DNA of 38,873 bases, taken from the NCBI GenBank assembly GCA_949299375.1, contig CASGAH010000034.1, positions 1-38,873 on the forward strand, in the 5' to 3' direction. This DNA comes from an uncultured Eubacteriales bacterium (lineage in GTDB: Bacteria; Bacillota; Clostridia; Lachnospirales; Lachnospiraceae). How positions within the stretch are numbered: position 1 is the stretch's first letter; the number at the start of each line of letters is the position of its first letter. The notes beneath the pieces are model-generated. The model searched no databases, was not told where the DNA came from, and saw only the letters and a program-made list of their open reading frames with translations. The translations under genes and the position numbers were made by a program. This document shows, piece by piece, positions 6,045 through 15,446 of this stretch.

Positions 6045-7451
6045 ATGCTGAAATCAAAATATATTGACTGGATTTGCATAATAGTGATGGCAGCTGCGCT
6101 GTCCGGGACGATTCTTTTCTGGGATGGGGAATCGTTTGGACTGACCCGGGCATCCCGTTCCCCTGGATATGAGAATCGGCTCTTTGATTCCTCCATAGTT
6201 CACGAGGTTGATATCATAATAGAAGACTGGGAACAATTTCTGGAGCAGGCCAGTGAGGAGGAATATCATTCGTGCAGCATTGTCATTGACGGAGAGGCCT
6301 TTTCGCATGTGGGACTGCGGGTAAAGGGGAATAACTCGCGGCGCCTGACGGAAACGTATGGATTGGAGCGCTATAGCCTGAAAGTCGAGTTTGATCATTA
6401 CACAGCGGGGAGTTATTATGGACTGGACAAGTTTTCGCTGGATTCTTCTTTTCAGGACAATAGTTATATGAAAAACTGGATTGCCTACGATATGATGGAG
6501 AAGATGGGAGTGCCGACGCCGCTGCGCAGCTACACGTGGGTGCGCGTAAATGGAGAGGACTGGGGACTTTTCTTGGCAATAGAAGAACCGGAAGAATCCT
6601 TTGCCAGACGCCAATTCGGAAAAAATCATGGAAATCTCTACAAGCCAGACTATCGTTCTCTCAATGCGGAAAATGCAGATGTGCATTTGCGGTACATTGA
6701 CGAGTCGATCGAAAGCTACGACAATATTTTCCGAAATGCGAAATTTGAGGTGTCAGAAGCGGAAAAGCGGCGTGTGATCCATGCGCTGAAAGTACTCGAT
6801 ACAGGAGAGAATCTGGAATCTGTGATTCATATCGATGAAGTGCTTCGCTATTTCACCGTGCAGGTGTTTGTCGTCAACCTGGACAGCTATCTTGGAAAGA
6901 CGGGGCACAACTATTTTCTATATGAAGAAAATGGAATTTTAAGCATCCTTCCATGGGATTATAACCTGGCATTTGCCACGTACTCCCTCGGGATGCCAAA
7001 TCCGATCAACGACTCCACGAAATACGTCAATTATCCCATTGACACACCGGCAAGCGGGGAGATCATGAAAAAACGCCCGCTGTACCATCATTTGATGAAA
7101 AACAATGCATATTTTGCAAAGTATCACGCATACTTCGATCAGCTCATCTCCGAGTATTTCGAGAGCGGGTACTTTCAACAGTGGATCGCCCGGACAACAC
7201 AGATGATTGCTCCGTACGTAGAAAAAGATCCCACCGCCTTTTGTTCTTACGAGGATTTTCTGCTAGCGGTAGATACAATTACAGAATTTCGGAACAATAC
7301 CTTCCACAATCCGGGGACAACAACAAGACCGTACAAACTTCGTAGATGCTTCCAGCGTATGGCTTCCAGACATGGGAGAAATCGAAGACTTAAAACAAAA
7401 ATAATCCAAACCCAGCGAAATCCATCCGGACAGCGAACCGCGAAGTTGTGA
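6045..7451 (+). CDS. CotH-family protein kinase, C-terminus frameshifted
   Basis: This encodes a 468-residue CotH-family protein. An N-terminal membrane anchor (residues 8-25) is followed by an extracellular CotH kinase fold (PF08757, about 55-400). CotH enzymes are atypical secreted kinases that phosphorylate Ser in repetitive proteins. Kinase-like motifs are intact: RVKGNNSR (about 93-100), K-F-S-L-D near 128, LDSYLGKTGHNY with H288-N289, and metal-binding W304-D-Y-N. From residue 416 (nt 7290) the frame is wrong. The +1 frame from 7288 reads F-G-T-I-P-S-T, ...NFVDASSVWLPDMGEI... and stops at 7402-7404, which matches the usual end of clostridial CotH proteins. The usual preceding stretch (a RAES...GQL-type segment) is missing, so an internal deletion with frameshift is likely. 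The catalytic core precedes the lesion and activity may survive. Confidence 0.85.
   Translation: MLKSKYIDWICIIVMAAALSGTILFWDGESFGLTRASRSPGYENRLFDSSIVHEVDIIIEDWEQFLEQASEEEYHSCSIVIDGEAFSHVGLRVKGNNSRRLTETYGLERYSLKVEFDHYTAGSYYGLDKFSLDSSFQDNSYMKNWIAYDMMEKMGVPTPLRSYTWVRVNGEDWGLFLAIEEPEESFARRQFGKNHGNLYKPDYRSLNAENADVHLRYIDESIESYDNIFRNAKFEVSEAEKRRVIHALKVLDTGENLESVIHIDEVLRYFTVQVFVVNLDSYLGKTGHNYFLYEENGILSILPWDYNLAFATYSLGMPNPINDSTKYVNYPIDTPASGEIMKKRPLYHHLMKNNAYFAKYHAYFDQLISEYFESGYFQQWIARTTQMIAPYVEKDPTAFCSYEDFLLAVDTITEFRNNTFHNPGTTTRPYKLRRCFQRMASRHGRNRRLKTKIIQTQRNPSGQRTAKL
7288..7404 (+). pseudogene. Out-of-frame ancestral 3' end of the CotH gene
   Basis: Codons from 7288 to TAA 7402-7404 encode 38 residues beginning FGTIPST and ending DMGEIEDLKQK. 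The G-T-I-P-S and V-D-A-S-x-x-x-x-x-D-M-G elements are typical of CotH C-termini. They lie in frame +1 relative to the upstream CDS and have no start codon of their own. Confidence 0.7.
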
Positions 7452-7467
7452 GCGGGATGCGCCGGTT

Positions 7468-7517
7468 AAGCGCCTCCTTAAAGTGTCAAGCGTACCTGGC
7501 ACTTTAGGGAGGCGTTT
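7468..7517 (+). terminator. Long inverted repeat, probable terminator of the SigI module
   Basis: CGCCTCCTTAAAGTGTC (7471-7487) pairs with GGCACTTTAGGGAGGCG (7498-7514), with two G-U pairs and a 10-nt loop. AA/TT flanks extend the stem. Only a short T run follows, so termination is likely but not textbook. It stands between the CotH gene and the uvrB promoter. Confidence 0.6.
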
Positions 7518-7554
7518 GCTGTCCAGACAAACCGTTCCCGGGCATCACAATACA

Positions 7555-7566
7555 GAACAAAAGTTC
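7555..7566 (+). promoter_or_regulatory. LexA (SOS) box before uvrB
   Basis: GAAC-AAAA-GTTC is a perfect inverted repeat of the firmicute LexA/DinR type (GAAC-N4-GTTC), extended by a G on the right. It lies about 127 nt before the uvrB start and just upstream of a -10-like GATAAACT (7599-7606), as expected for SOS control of uvrB-uvrA. Confidence 0.8.
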
Positions 7567-7595
7567 GAAAAAACAACTATACTTTTTCCGGTTTT

Positions 7596-7606
7596 TGTGA
7601 TAAACT
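7596..7606 (+). promoter_or_regulatory. Probable uvrB promoter -10 region
   Basis: TGTGATAAACT contains an extended -10 style TG followed by a GATAAA/TAAACT hexamer. No good -35 is visible, which suits an extended -10 promoter. The LexA box lies about 30 nt upstream. A small hairpin (7636-7653, GGG/CCC with an inner GAG/CTC) lies in the leader. Confidence 0.4.
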
Positions 7607-7692
7607 AGGAAGGACAACAGAGGATCGGCCGAATCGGGGAGAAATTCTCGCCCGGTCCCAAAAGAAAAGACTGGAAAAAAAGAGGGAATCGT

Positions 7693-9687
7693 ATGGACCA
7701 TTTCAAATTGGTATCGGAATATACGCCTACGGGGGATCAGCCGCAGGCAATTGAGTCGCTTGTCAGAGGTTTTCAGGAAGGGAATCAATGTCAGACGCTG
7801 CTTGGGGTTACGGGTTCCGGAAAGACGTTTACAATGGCCAATGTGATCCAGGCACTGAACAAACCGACGCTGGTGATTGCCCACAACAAGACGCTTGCCG
7901 CTCAGCTCTACGGTGAATTTAAAGAATTTTTTCCGGAGAATGCGGTGGAGTATTTTGTCTCCTACTACGACTACTATCAGCCGGAGGCGTATATTCCGTC
8001 GACTGACACGTATATTGAAAAGGACTCGGCCATCAATGATGAGATTGACAAGCTGCGTCTGTCTGCAACGGCGGCGCTCTCTGAGCGATCGGACGTTATC
8101 ATTGTGGCGTCGGTCTCCTGCATCTATGGCCTTGGAAGTCCGATTGACTACCAGGAGATGGTTGTCTCTCTGCGCCCTGGGATGGAGAGGGACCGGGACG
8201 AGGTGATTCGCAAGCTGATAGACATCCAATATATGCGAAACGACATAGACTTTAAGCGCGGAACGTTTCGGGTGAGAGGAGATGTCCTGGAGATTTTTCC
8301 GGCGAACTGGGGAGAGGAAGCTGTCCGGGTGGAGTTTTTTGGGGACGAGATTGACCGGATTGGCGTGTTTGACCCGTTAACGGGCACTGTCAAGAGCTGG
8401 CTTCAGCATACGGCAATTTTCCCGGCGTCCCACTATGTCGTATCGAGAGAGAGGATGGAGGAGGCGGCGAAGACGATTGAGGCAGAATTGAAAGAACAGG
8501 TTGCCTTCTTCCGGGGGAGAGATCGCTTTCTTGAGGCACAGCGCATCTCGGAGAGGACGCATTTTGATGTGGAGATGATGCGGGAAACCGGATTCTGCTC
8601 TGGCATTGAGAATTATACGAGGCATCTGGCCGGCACTGCCCCGGGAGAAGCGCCCAACACGCTGATGGATTATTTCCCGGACGATTTTCTGATCATTGTA
8701 GATGAATCGCACATTACCCTTCCGCAAGTGAGGGGGATGTTTGCGGGAGACCGTTCCCGAAAGACAACGCTTGTGGATTATGGATTTCGTCTTCCCTCTG
8801 CGCTGGATAACCGTCCGCTGAATTTTGAGGAATTCGAATCAAAGATCAGTCAGATTCTGTTTGTGTCCGCCACTCCGGGGGAGTATGAAGCGCGGCACGA
8901 GCTGCTTCGCGCAGAACAGGTCATCCGGCCCACAGGACTTCTAGACCCGGAAGTTGAGGTTCGCCCGGTGAGAGGACAGGTGGATGATCTGATCGGAGAG
9001 ATCAACAGGACGACAAAGGAAAAGAACAAAGTGCTGGTGACAACGCTGACGAAGAAAATGGCGGAAGATTTGACGGATTATCTGAAAGGGGCAGGAATCC
9101 GTGTAAAATATCTCCACTCGGACATTGACACGTTAGAGCGCGCCCAGATCATCCGGGATATGCGTCTGGATGTGTTCGATGTCCTTGTGGGAATCAATCT
9201 GCTCCGGGAAGGGCTGGACATTCCGGAGATTGCGCTTGTTGCAATTCTCGATGCGGACAAGGAAGGATTTCTCCGCTCGGAGACATCTCTGATTCAGACC
9301 ATCGGGCGGACCGCCCGCAATGCAAAGGGACGGGTTATTATGTATGCCGATGGAATGACAGAATCGATGAGCCGGGCGATCGGGGAGACAAAACGGAGGC
9401 GGGAAATCCAGCAGGCCTACAATGAAGCGCACGGAATTACACCCCAGACGATACACAAAGCAGTCCGCGATCTGATCCGCATCTCGAAGAAGGCGGAGGA
9501 GGCGTCCAGCCATCTGGAGAAAGATCCGGAATCGATGAGCCGTGGGGAGCTGGAGAAACTGATCCGGAAGATGAACAAGAAGATGCGGGAAGCCGCAGCG
9601 GAATTGAATTTTGAGGCTGCGATGGAACTGCGGGACAAGATGCGGGAGCTGATGAAACATTTGGAAGAAATGGAAGGGAGAACGTGA
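7693..9687 (+). CDS. uvrB: Excinuclease ABC subunit B
   Basis: This encodes the 664-residue damage-verifying helicase of nucleotide excision repair. Visible elements are Walker A GVTGSGKT (38-45), the aromatic beta-hairpin [12 protein letters not shown] (about 92-103) that probes the strand, and Walker B-type VDESH (about 335). Helicase motifs include [14 protein letters not shown] (about 535-550). The C-terminal UVR motif (about 622-660, [15 protein letters not shown]) contacts UvrC. Length is normal. GAGGG precedes ATG 7693. The stop overlaps the uvrA start by one base, so the two are translated together. The LexA box at 7555 indicates SOS induction. Confidence 0.98.
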   Translation: MDHFKLVSEYTPTGDQPQAIESLVRGFQEGNQCQTLLGVTGSGKTFTMANVIQALNKPTLVIAHNKTLAAQLYGEFKEFFPENAVEYFVSYYDYYQPEAYIPSTDTYIEKDSAINDEIDKLRLSATAALSERSDVIIVASVSCIYGLGSPIDYQEMVVSLRPGMERDRDEVIRKLIDIQYMRNDIDFKRGTFRVRGDVLEIFPANWGEEAVRVEFFGDEIDRIGVFDPLTGTVKSWLQHTAIFPASHYVVSRERMEEAAKTIEAELKEQVAFFRGRDRFLEAQRISERTHFDVEMMRETGFCSGIENYTRHLAGTAPGEAPNTLMDYFPDDFLIIVDESHITLPQVRGMFAGDRSRKTTLVDYGFRLPSALDNRPLNFEEFESKISQILFVSATPGEYEARHELLRAEQVIRPTGLLDPEVEVRPVRGQVDDLIGEINRTTKEKNKVLVTTLTKKMAEDLTDYLKGAGIRVKYLHSDIDTLERAQIIRDMRLDVFDVLVGINLLREGLDIPEIALVAILDADKEGFLRSETSLIQTIGRTARNAKGRVIMYADGMTESMSRAIGETKRRREIQQAYNEAHGITPQTIHKAVRDLIRISKKAEEASSHLEKDPESMSRGELEKLIRKMNKKMREAAAELNFEAAMELRDKMRELMKHLEEMEGRT

Positions 9688-12512
9688 TGCCCGAGAAACA
9701 ATACATTAAAATCCGGGGGGCAAGGGAACACAACCTCAAAGGACTCGATGTCGATATTCCGAGAAATGAACTTGTCGTGCTTACCGGGCTGAGCGGGTCC
9801 GGAAAATCTTCCCTTGCATTTGATACGATCTACGCAGAGGGGCAGCGCCGCTATATGGAGTCGCTCTCCTCATATGCCCGTCAATTTCTCGGACAGATGG
9901 AGAAACCGGAAGTAGACCAGATCGAAGGCCTCTCACCGGCAATTTCCATTGACCAGAAGTCGACAAACCGCAATCCCCGCTCTACGGTGGGAACGGTGAC
10001 AGAAATTTATGATTACTTTCGGCTCCTCTACGCCCGCATAGGCATTCCCCACTGCCCAAAGTGCGGCAGGGAGATCAAAAAGCAGACCGTCGATCAGATG
10101 ACCGATCAGATTATGGAGCTCCCGGAGCGGACGAAACTGCAGCTGCTTGCGCCGGTGGTGCGCGGGAAGAAAGGCCGCCACGAGAAGGTTTTGGAACAGG
10201 CCAAGAAAAGCGGTTATGTCCGTGTCCGAGTTGACGGAACTCCATATGACTTGTCAGAAGAGATCCTCCTTGACAAAAACAAAAAACATGAGATTGAAAT
10301 TGTCGTGGACCGGCTTGTCATCAAGCCCGGGCTAGAACGGCGCTTGGCAGATTCCATAGAACAGGTGCTCAAATTGACGGACGGACTTCTCCTTGTGGAT
10401 GTCATCGGGGGAGAACCGATGCTGTTCAGCCAGAACTTTTCCTGCCCGGAATGCGGCATCGGAATCGATGAGATTGAGCCGAGGAGTTTTTCGTTCAACA
10501 ATCCATTCGGCGCCTGCCCGGAGTGCTACGGGCTTGGATACCGGATGGAATTTGATGAAGATCTGATGATACCCGACAAGAGCCTCAGCATTGCGAAAGG
10601 GGCGATTGCGGCGATGGGATGGCAGTCCTGCACAGAGAAGGGAAGTTATACGAGAGCGATTCTCGATGCGCTTTCGGAACATTTTCAGTTTTCTCTGGAT
10701 ACCCCGTTTGCGCAGTATCCAAAAGCGATTCACGACATTTTGATTCACGGGACAGGAGAGACGGTGAAGGTTCACTACAAGGGACAGCGCGGAGAAGGGG
10801 TATATGATGTCACCTTTGAAGGGCTGATCCGCAACATGGAGCGGCGCTACCGGGAGACATCTTCCGAGACAATGAAGGCGGAGTACGAGTCGTTTATGAG
10901 AATCACGCCCTGCAAGCGCTGCCGCGGGATGCGGCTGAAAGAGGAATCGCTTGCCGTCACGGTGGACGGGAAAAATATATTTGAAGTAACCAATCTGTCC
11001 ATCCGGAAACTCCAGACATTTTTGCGGGAGCTGAAGCTGACGCCGATGCAGGAGGCCATCGGGGCGCAGGTTCTCAAGGAGATTAAGGCCCGCACGCAGT
11101 TTCTCATCGACGTCGGGCTGGATTATCTGAGTTTGTCGAGAGCTACGGCAACGCTGTCCGGAGGAGAATCGCAGAGAATCCGGCTTGCGACGCAGATCGG
11201 CTCAGGGCTTGTGGGAGTCGCCTATATTTTGGACGAGCCAAGCATAGGGCTGCACCAGAGAGACAATGACAAGCTTTTGCGCACATTGATTCATCTGAAA
11301 GATCTGGGCAACAGCGTCCTTGTCGTAGAGCACGATGCGGATACGATGATGGCGGCGGACTGCATTGTGGACATCGGACCAGGGGCGGGAGACCACGGCG
11401 GCGAAGTTGTGGCAGTCGGATCGGCGCAGGAGATCATGGACAATCCGGATTCCATCACCGGGGCCTATTTAAGCGGAAGACGAAAGATCCCAGTTCCCGA
11501 AAAAAGGAGGACGCCGGAAAGCTATGTGACCATTTTCGGGGCGGCGCAGAACAATCTCAAAAACATCACGGTGAAAATACCGCTTGGAGTGTTTACCTGT
11601 GTCACAGGAGTGTCCGGATCCGGGAAATCGTCTCTCGTCAATGAAATTCTCTATAAAAATCTGGCGAAGAAGCTGAATCGGGCACACGAAATTCCCGGGG
11701 CTTTTCAGCGGATGGAAGGCATCGAGCAGCTGGACAAAGTCATTGCCATTGATCAGAGTCCCATTGGCCGGACGCCCCGCTCCAATCCGGCCACATATAC
11801 CGGCGTGTTTGATCTGATTCGCGACTTGTTTGCCTCCACTGCCGACGCGAAGGCAAAAGGTTATGCAAAGGGGCGATTCAGCTTCAACGTCAAGGGCGGA
11901 CGCTGCGAGGCGTGCAGCGGGGATGGCATGATCAAGATTGAGATGCATTTTCTGCCGGACGTATATGTGCCGTGTGAGGTGTGCCATGGAAAGCGCTACA
12001 ATCGGGAGACGCTGGAAGTGCTCTACAAGGGAAAGAGTATTTATGATGTGCTGAATATGACGGTGGAGGAGGCAATGACGTTTTTTGGAAATGTCCCGGC
12101 GATCCGAAGAAAAATAGAAACGCTATTTGAAGTAGGGCTTTCCTACATTCGTCTTGGACAGCCCTCTACGACGCTGTCCGGCGGAGAGGCACAGCGCGTC
12201 AAGCTGGCGACAGAGCTGAGCCGGCGCAGCACGGGCAGGACCATCTACATTCTGGATGAGCCGACGACAGGACTTCACTTTGCTGATGTGCATCAGCTGA
12301 CGAACATTTTGCAGAAGCTGGCCGACGGGGGAAATACCGTTGTCGTCATCGAGCACAACCTGGATGTGATTAAGACGGCCGATTACATCATCGATCTGGG
12401 CCCGGAGGGCGGCGACGGAGGCGGAACGGTTGTGGCAGCCGGAACACCGGAGGAGGTCGCCGGTCAGGACAATTCCTACACCGGGCAGTATCTCAAAAAA
12501 TATTTGCATTGA
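9687..12512 (+). CDS. uvrA: Excinuclease ABC subunit A
   Basis: This encodes the 941-residue DNA-damage sensor ATPase. Two ABC modules are visible: first Walker [10 protein letters not shown] (34-42) with signature [12 protein letters not shown], and second Walker [10 protein letters not shown] with [12 protein letters not shown]. Two four-Cys zinc modules are present (CPECGIG...CPECYG and CEACSGDG...CEVCHG). ATG 9687 overlaps the uvrB TGA (9685-9687). A GTG at 9684 would add one residue; ATG is preferred, with AAGGGAG about 8 nt upstream. UvrA2 loads UvrB at lesions, and uvrC is not in the window. Length and motifs are complete. Confidence 0.98.
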   Translation: MPEKQYIKIRGAREHNLKGLDVDIPRNELVVLTGLSGSGKSSLAFDTIYAEGQRRYMESLSSYARQFLGQMEKPEVDQIEGLSPAISIDQKSTNRNPRSTVGTVTEIYDYFRLLYARIGIPHCPKCGREIKKQTVDQMTDQIMELPERTKLQLLAPVVRGKKGRHEKVLEQAKKSGYVRVRVDGTPYDLSEEILLDKNKKHEIEIVVDRLVIKPGLERRLADSIEQVLKLTDGLLLVDVIGGEPMLFSQNFSCPECGIGIDEIEPRSFSFNNPFGACPECYGLGYRMEFDEDLMIPDKSLSIAKGAIAAMGWQSCTEKGSYTRAILDALSEHFQFSLDTPFAQYPKAIHDILIHGTGETVKVHYKGQRGEGVYDVTFEGLIRNMERRYRETSSETMKAEYESFMRITPCKRCRGMRLKEESLAVTVDGKNIFEVTNLSIRKLQTFLRELKLTPMQEAIGAQVLKEIKARTQFLIDVGLDYLSLSRATATLSGGESQRIRLATQIGSGLVGVAYILDEPSIGLHQRDNDKLLRTLIHLKDLGNSVLVVEHDADTMMAADCIVDIGPGAGDHGGEVVAVGSAQEIMDNPDSITGAYLSGRRKIPVPEKRRTPESYVTIFGAAQNNLKNITVKIPLGVFTCVTGVSGSGKSSLVNEILYKNLAKKLNRAHEIPGAFQRMEGIEQLDKVIAIDQSPIGRTPRSNPATYTGVFDLIRDLFASTADAKAKGYAKGRFSFNVKGGRCEACSGDGMIKIEMHFLPDVYVPCEVCHGKRYNRETLEVLYKGKSIYDVLNMTVEEAMTFFGNVPAIRRKIETLFEVGLSYIRLGQPSTTLSGGEAQRVKLATELSRRSTGRTIYILDEPTTGLHFADVHQLTNILQKLADGGNTVVVIEHNLDVIKTADYIIDLGPEGGDGGGTVVAAGTPEEVAGQDNSYTGQYLKKYLH

Positions 12513-12543
12513 CAAGGGGACGGCACAAATTTGGCGGGGCCTC

Positions 12544-12571
12544 TTGATTTTGTGGAGTTGTCTGATATAAT
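12544..12571 (+). promoter_or_regulatory. Sigma-A-type promoter before the RlmI-like gene
   Basis: TTGATT (12544-12549), a 16-nt spacer and a perfect TATAAT (12566-12571) lie about 50 nt before the next start. It probably drives the 12620-19606 gene series. No terminator hairpin is obvious between the uvrA stop and this promoter. Confidence 0.7.
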
Positions 12572-12619
12572 AACAGGGAAACTGAATGGGATGATCAAAT
12601 GACGATGGGGGCAAATGGT

Positions 12620-13816
12620 ATGGCTGTTGTACGAATCAAAAAAGGCGAAGGGCGATTCCTAAAGGCGGGAGGAGCCTGGATTTATGACAATGAGATTGAT
12701 GAAGTTCGAGGGGCGTTTTCCAATGGGGATCTCGTCACGGTGGAGGATTACAACGGGTTTGTCCTGGGGACAGGATTCATGAATACCAATTCCACCATCC
12801 GCATCCGCATGATGACGCGAAAAAAAGATCAGAAGATAGACCGCGCATTTTTGGCGCAGAGAGTCCGGGACTGCATCGATTACCGCCGCCATACGATTGA
12901 CATGAGCTGCTGCCGCCTGATTTTTGGGGAGGCGGATTTTCTGCCGGGATTTGTCGCAGACAAATTTTCGGATATTCTTGTCATACAGTGTCTGGCGCTT
13001 GGGATGGAAGCGTTTAAAATGGATCTTGTAAAAGAGCTGAAGCTTCAGCTGGAGGAGATCGGGATGCCAATCCGGGGGGTGTATGAGAGAAGCGATGCGA
13101 AAGTTCGCACACAGGAGGGATTGGAGCGCGTGAAAGGATTCCTCTCTGCGCCGTTCGACACGAAGGTGCCGATTGTGGAAAACGGGGTTCGCTATTTTGT
13201 AGATGTGGAGGAAGGACAAAAGACCGGTTTCTTTCTCGATCAGAAAAACAACCGGGCGGCCATTCACCGGCTCTGCCCGGGCGCAAAGGTGCTGGATTGC
13301 TTTACCCACACCGGCTCCTTCGCGCTGAATGCGGGGAAAGCAGGCGCGTCAAGTGTGCTCGGAGTGGATGCGTCGGAGCTTGCCATTTGCCAGGCGCAGG
13401 AAAATGCCAGACTCAACGGGCTGGAGGAGACGGTGCGTTTTCAGACGGCAGATGTGTTTGCACTTTTGCCCGAGCTGGAGGAGCAGGGAGAGCAGTTTGA
13501 CCTTGTCATTCTCGACCCCCCGGCGTTTACAAAGTCCCGGAATTCTGTGAAAAATGCGATCAGAGGATATCGGGAAATCAACCGCAGAGGGATGAAGCTT
13601 GTCCGGGACGGAGGATATCTGGCCACTTGCTCCTGCTCTCATTTCATGACGCCGGAATTGTTTGAGGAGACGATTCGGCAGGCTGCCGCCCACGCGGGGA
13701 AACGGCTGCGCCAGATCGAATACCGCACACAGGCGCCGGACCATCCGATTTTGTGGGCGGCGGAGGAATCCTACTATTTGAAATTTTATATTTTCCAGGT
13801 GTGCAGTGAAAAGTAA
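12620..13816 (+). CDS. Class I SAM-dependent rRNA methyltransferase, RlmI/RlmK-like
   Basis: This encodes a 398-residue protein with an N-terminal PUA-type RNA-binding domain (about 1-75) and a C-terminal Rossmann methyltransferase. SAM-binding motif I is LDCFTHTGSFALNAGKAGA, followed by the acidic GVDAS loop, catalytic-type DPPAFTKS, and CSCSHFM near the C-terminus. This is the RlmI (YccW) family, which methylates C5 of a 23S rRNA cytosine in E. coli; the exact site here is unknown. The start at 12620 fits the family's beginning (MAVVRIKKG) and a GGGGG run at 12606-12610. ATG 12599 would add seven residues. It is followed 10 nt later by the carboxypeptidase gene. Confidence 0.88.
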   Translation: MAVVRIKKGEGRFLKAGGAWIYDNEIDEVRGAFSNGDLVTVEDYNGFVLGTGFMNTNSTIRIRMMTRKKDQKIDRAFLAQRVRDCIDYRRHTIDMSCCRLIFGEADFLPGFVADKFSDILVIQCLALGMEAFKMDLVKELKLQLEEIGMPIRGVYERSDAKVRTQEGLERVKGFLSAPFDTKVPIVENGVRYFVDVEEGQKTGFFLDQKNNRAAIHRLCPGAKVLDCFTHTGSFALNAGKAGASSVLGVDASELAICQAQENARLNGLEETVRFQTADVFALLPELEEQGEQFDLVILDPPAFTKSRNSVKNAIRGYREINRRGMKLVRDGGYLATCSCSHFMTPELFEETIRQAAAHAGKRLRQIEYRTQAPDHPILWAAEESYYLKFYIFQVCSEK

Positions 13817-13826
13817 CGGGAGGACT

Positions 13827-15389
13827 ATGGGGAAAAAGAAGAGAGGAAAGGCCATTGTCTGCCTCCTCATCCTGATTGGTCAGTGGCTTGCCGGCCAGAC
13901 TCTGGCATTGGGTGCCATCCTTATGACAAAGGAAGGGGAGGACCGGGGACCAGAGCTAAGCTGCAGGGCTTACTGCGTGATGGACAGGGACAGCGGCGAG
14001 ATTTTGTTTTCCAAAAATGCGGATCGGGCATATCCTCCGGCGAGCATCACGAAAGTTCTGACGGCGCTTGTCGTCGCCGAGCAATGCAAAAACCTGGATG
14101 TTCCCATTCTCGTTCCGGAAGAGACATTTGAGGATCTGGAACTGGTCAGTTCTTCCCTGACCCCTCCGGCAAGGGCTATGGAGCAGCTGACAGTGCGGGA
14201 CCTTCTCTACGGAATGATTCTGGCGTCCGCAAATGAGTGCGCCAGCGCGCTGGCCTGCTTTCTGTCGGGGAGCGCGGAGGCGTTTGCAGATCAGATGAAC
14301 GAGAGAGCCAGACAGGCGGGAGCCACAAACAGCCATTTTGTCAATGCGCATGGGCTGGATGCCCCGTCCCATCGGGCGACGGCTTCGGATATGGCGCGAA
14401 TATTTCAAGCTGCGCTGGACAATCCGGTGGCCTGTGAAGTGCTTTCTGCCAGAGAATATACGATTCCGGCGAACACGGTTTCCGGCGAGCGCAAGCTCAC
14501 GATGGGACATGCGATGGTAAACGGGAGCTGGCAGGCAGAGGGCGTCTATGCGGGGAAAACCGGATTTACCGTGAAGGCGGGGCGCACACTGCTGACTGCT
14601 GTGAGACGAAACGGCCGGGATCTTCTTATTGTGACGATGGGATCGGAGGCGGCCTCCATTTACTGGGATGCGCAGATTCTGATGGACTACAGCTTTGCCA
14701 TGCTGTCCGGGCAGGAATGGGAAGCGCCCCCGATTGTCTGCAGCCTTCGGGTCTCCTCGTCCGGCCCGGACGGATGTGTGGTGAGCGGATGGATGAGCGA
14801 CGCCGTCGTTCGGGCAGAAGCGGCTGTCTGGAGCATCGCGGGCGGACAGGACGATCTGCTCTGGCAGGAAGTGACGCTTCAGGACAACTGGGCGTCGTTT
14901 GTGCTGGACTGTGCAGACCACGGAGGGGAAATGGGCCTTTACACCGTCATCTTCTACGGATATGCCGCAGACGGGAGTTCACACGGCGTCTCGGCGGATG
15001 TCCTTGTGACGGGAAATCCGCTTCCTCTTGGGATGCTCGACTGGAACGGCGGACGATATTGGATTTTGGAGAACCGAACTCCGGCAGTCGGGATTTGTGA
15101 GACAGAAGAAGGCGTCTTTTTTGCGGACGCCGCGGGAAAGATTCAGACCGGAGCCGTGGTGTCGGATGGTGCGGTTGTGCTGTTAGAGGAAGAGAGCGGA
15201 ACAATGGCGGACGGGTGGCACTTTTTCGGCGGGGATTTCTACTACATGCAGAAATCGGGAGAGGCGGCCGTCGGACGGATGCAGATCGACGGAAGGCTTT
15301 ACGAATTTGACCTGGAGGGAAGGCTTGTGCGGGGACGACTGTTTCCCGCCACGCTGCACACAATCGCTCCCGAAGCGGAGACAGATTGA
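13827..15389 (+). CDS. D-alanyl-D-alanine carboxypeptidase (S11) with C-terminal wall-binding-like region
   Basis: This encodes a 520-residue exported penicillin-binding protein that trims the terminal D-Ala from peptidoglycan stem peptides. An N-terminal hydrophobic signal lies at about 10-30. The active-site triad is complete: S73-I-T-K76, S133-A-N135, K244-T-G246. In place of the usual PBP5 C-terminal domain and amphipathic anchor, about residues 300-390 look like an Ig-like GBS-Bsp-type repeat (VSGWMSDA..., LYTVIFYGYAADG). About 400-510 resemble choline/cell-wall-binding repeats (GWHFFGGDFYYMQKSGEAAVG, DGRLYEFDLEGRLVRG). That suggests wall attachment, not membrane anchoring. ATG 13827 follows GGGAGG (13818-13823). 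A GTG at 13806 overlaps the upstream gene and is less likely. Confidence 0.88.
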   Translation: MGKKKRGKAIVCLLILIGQWLAGQTLALGAILMTKEGEDRGPELSCRAYCVMDRDSGEILFSKNADRAYPPASITKVLTALVVAEQCKNLDVPILVPEETFEDLELVSSSLTPPARAMEQLTVRDLLYGMILASANECASALACFLSGSAEAFADQMNERARQAGATNSHFVNAHGLDAPSHRATASDMARIFQAALDNPVACEVLSAREYTIPANTVSGERKLTMGHAMVNGSWQAEGVYAGKTGFTVKAGRTLLTAVRRNGRDLLIVTMGSEAASIYWDAQILMDYSFAMLSGQEWEAPPIVCSLRVSSSGPDGCVVSGWMSDAVVRAEAAVWSIAGGQDDLLWQEVTLQDNWASFVLDCADHGGEMGLYTVIFYGYAADGSSHGVSADVLVTGNPLPLGMLDWNGGRYWILENRTPAVGICETEEGVFFADAAGKIQTGAVVSDGAVVLLEEESGTMADGWHFFGGDFYYMQKSGEAAVGRMQIDGRLYEFDLEGRLVRGRLFPATLHTIAPEAETD

Positions 15390-15446
15390 AAAATAGGAGG
15401 AAGCTGCGCAGGAGCGCTGTGCGCGGCAGGAAAGAGGATTTTGCTT

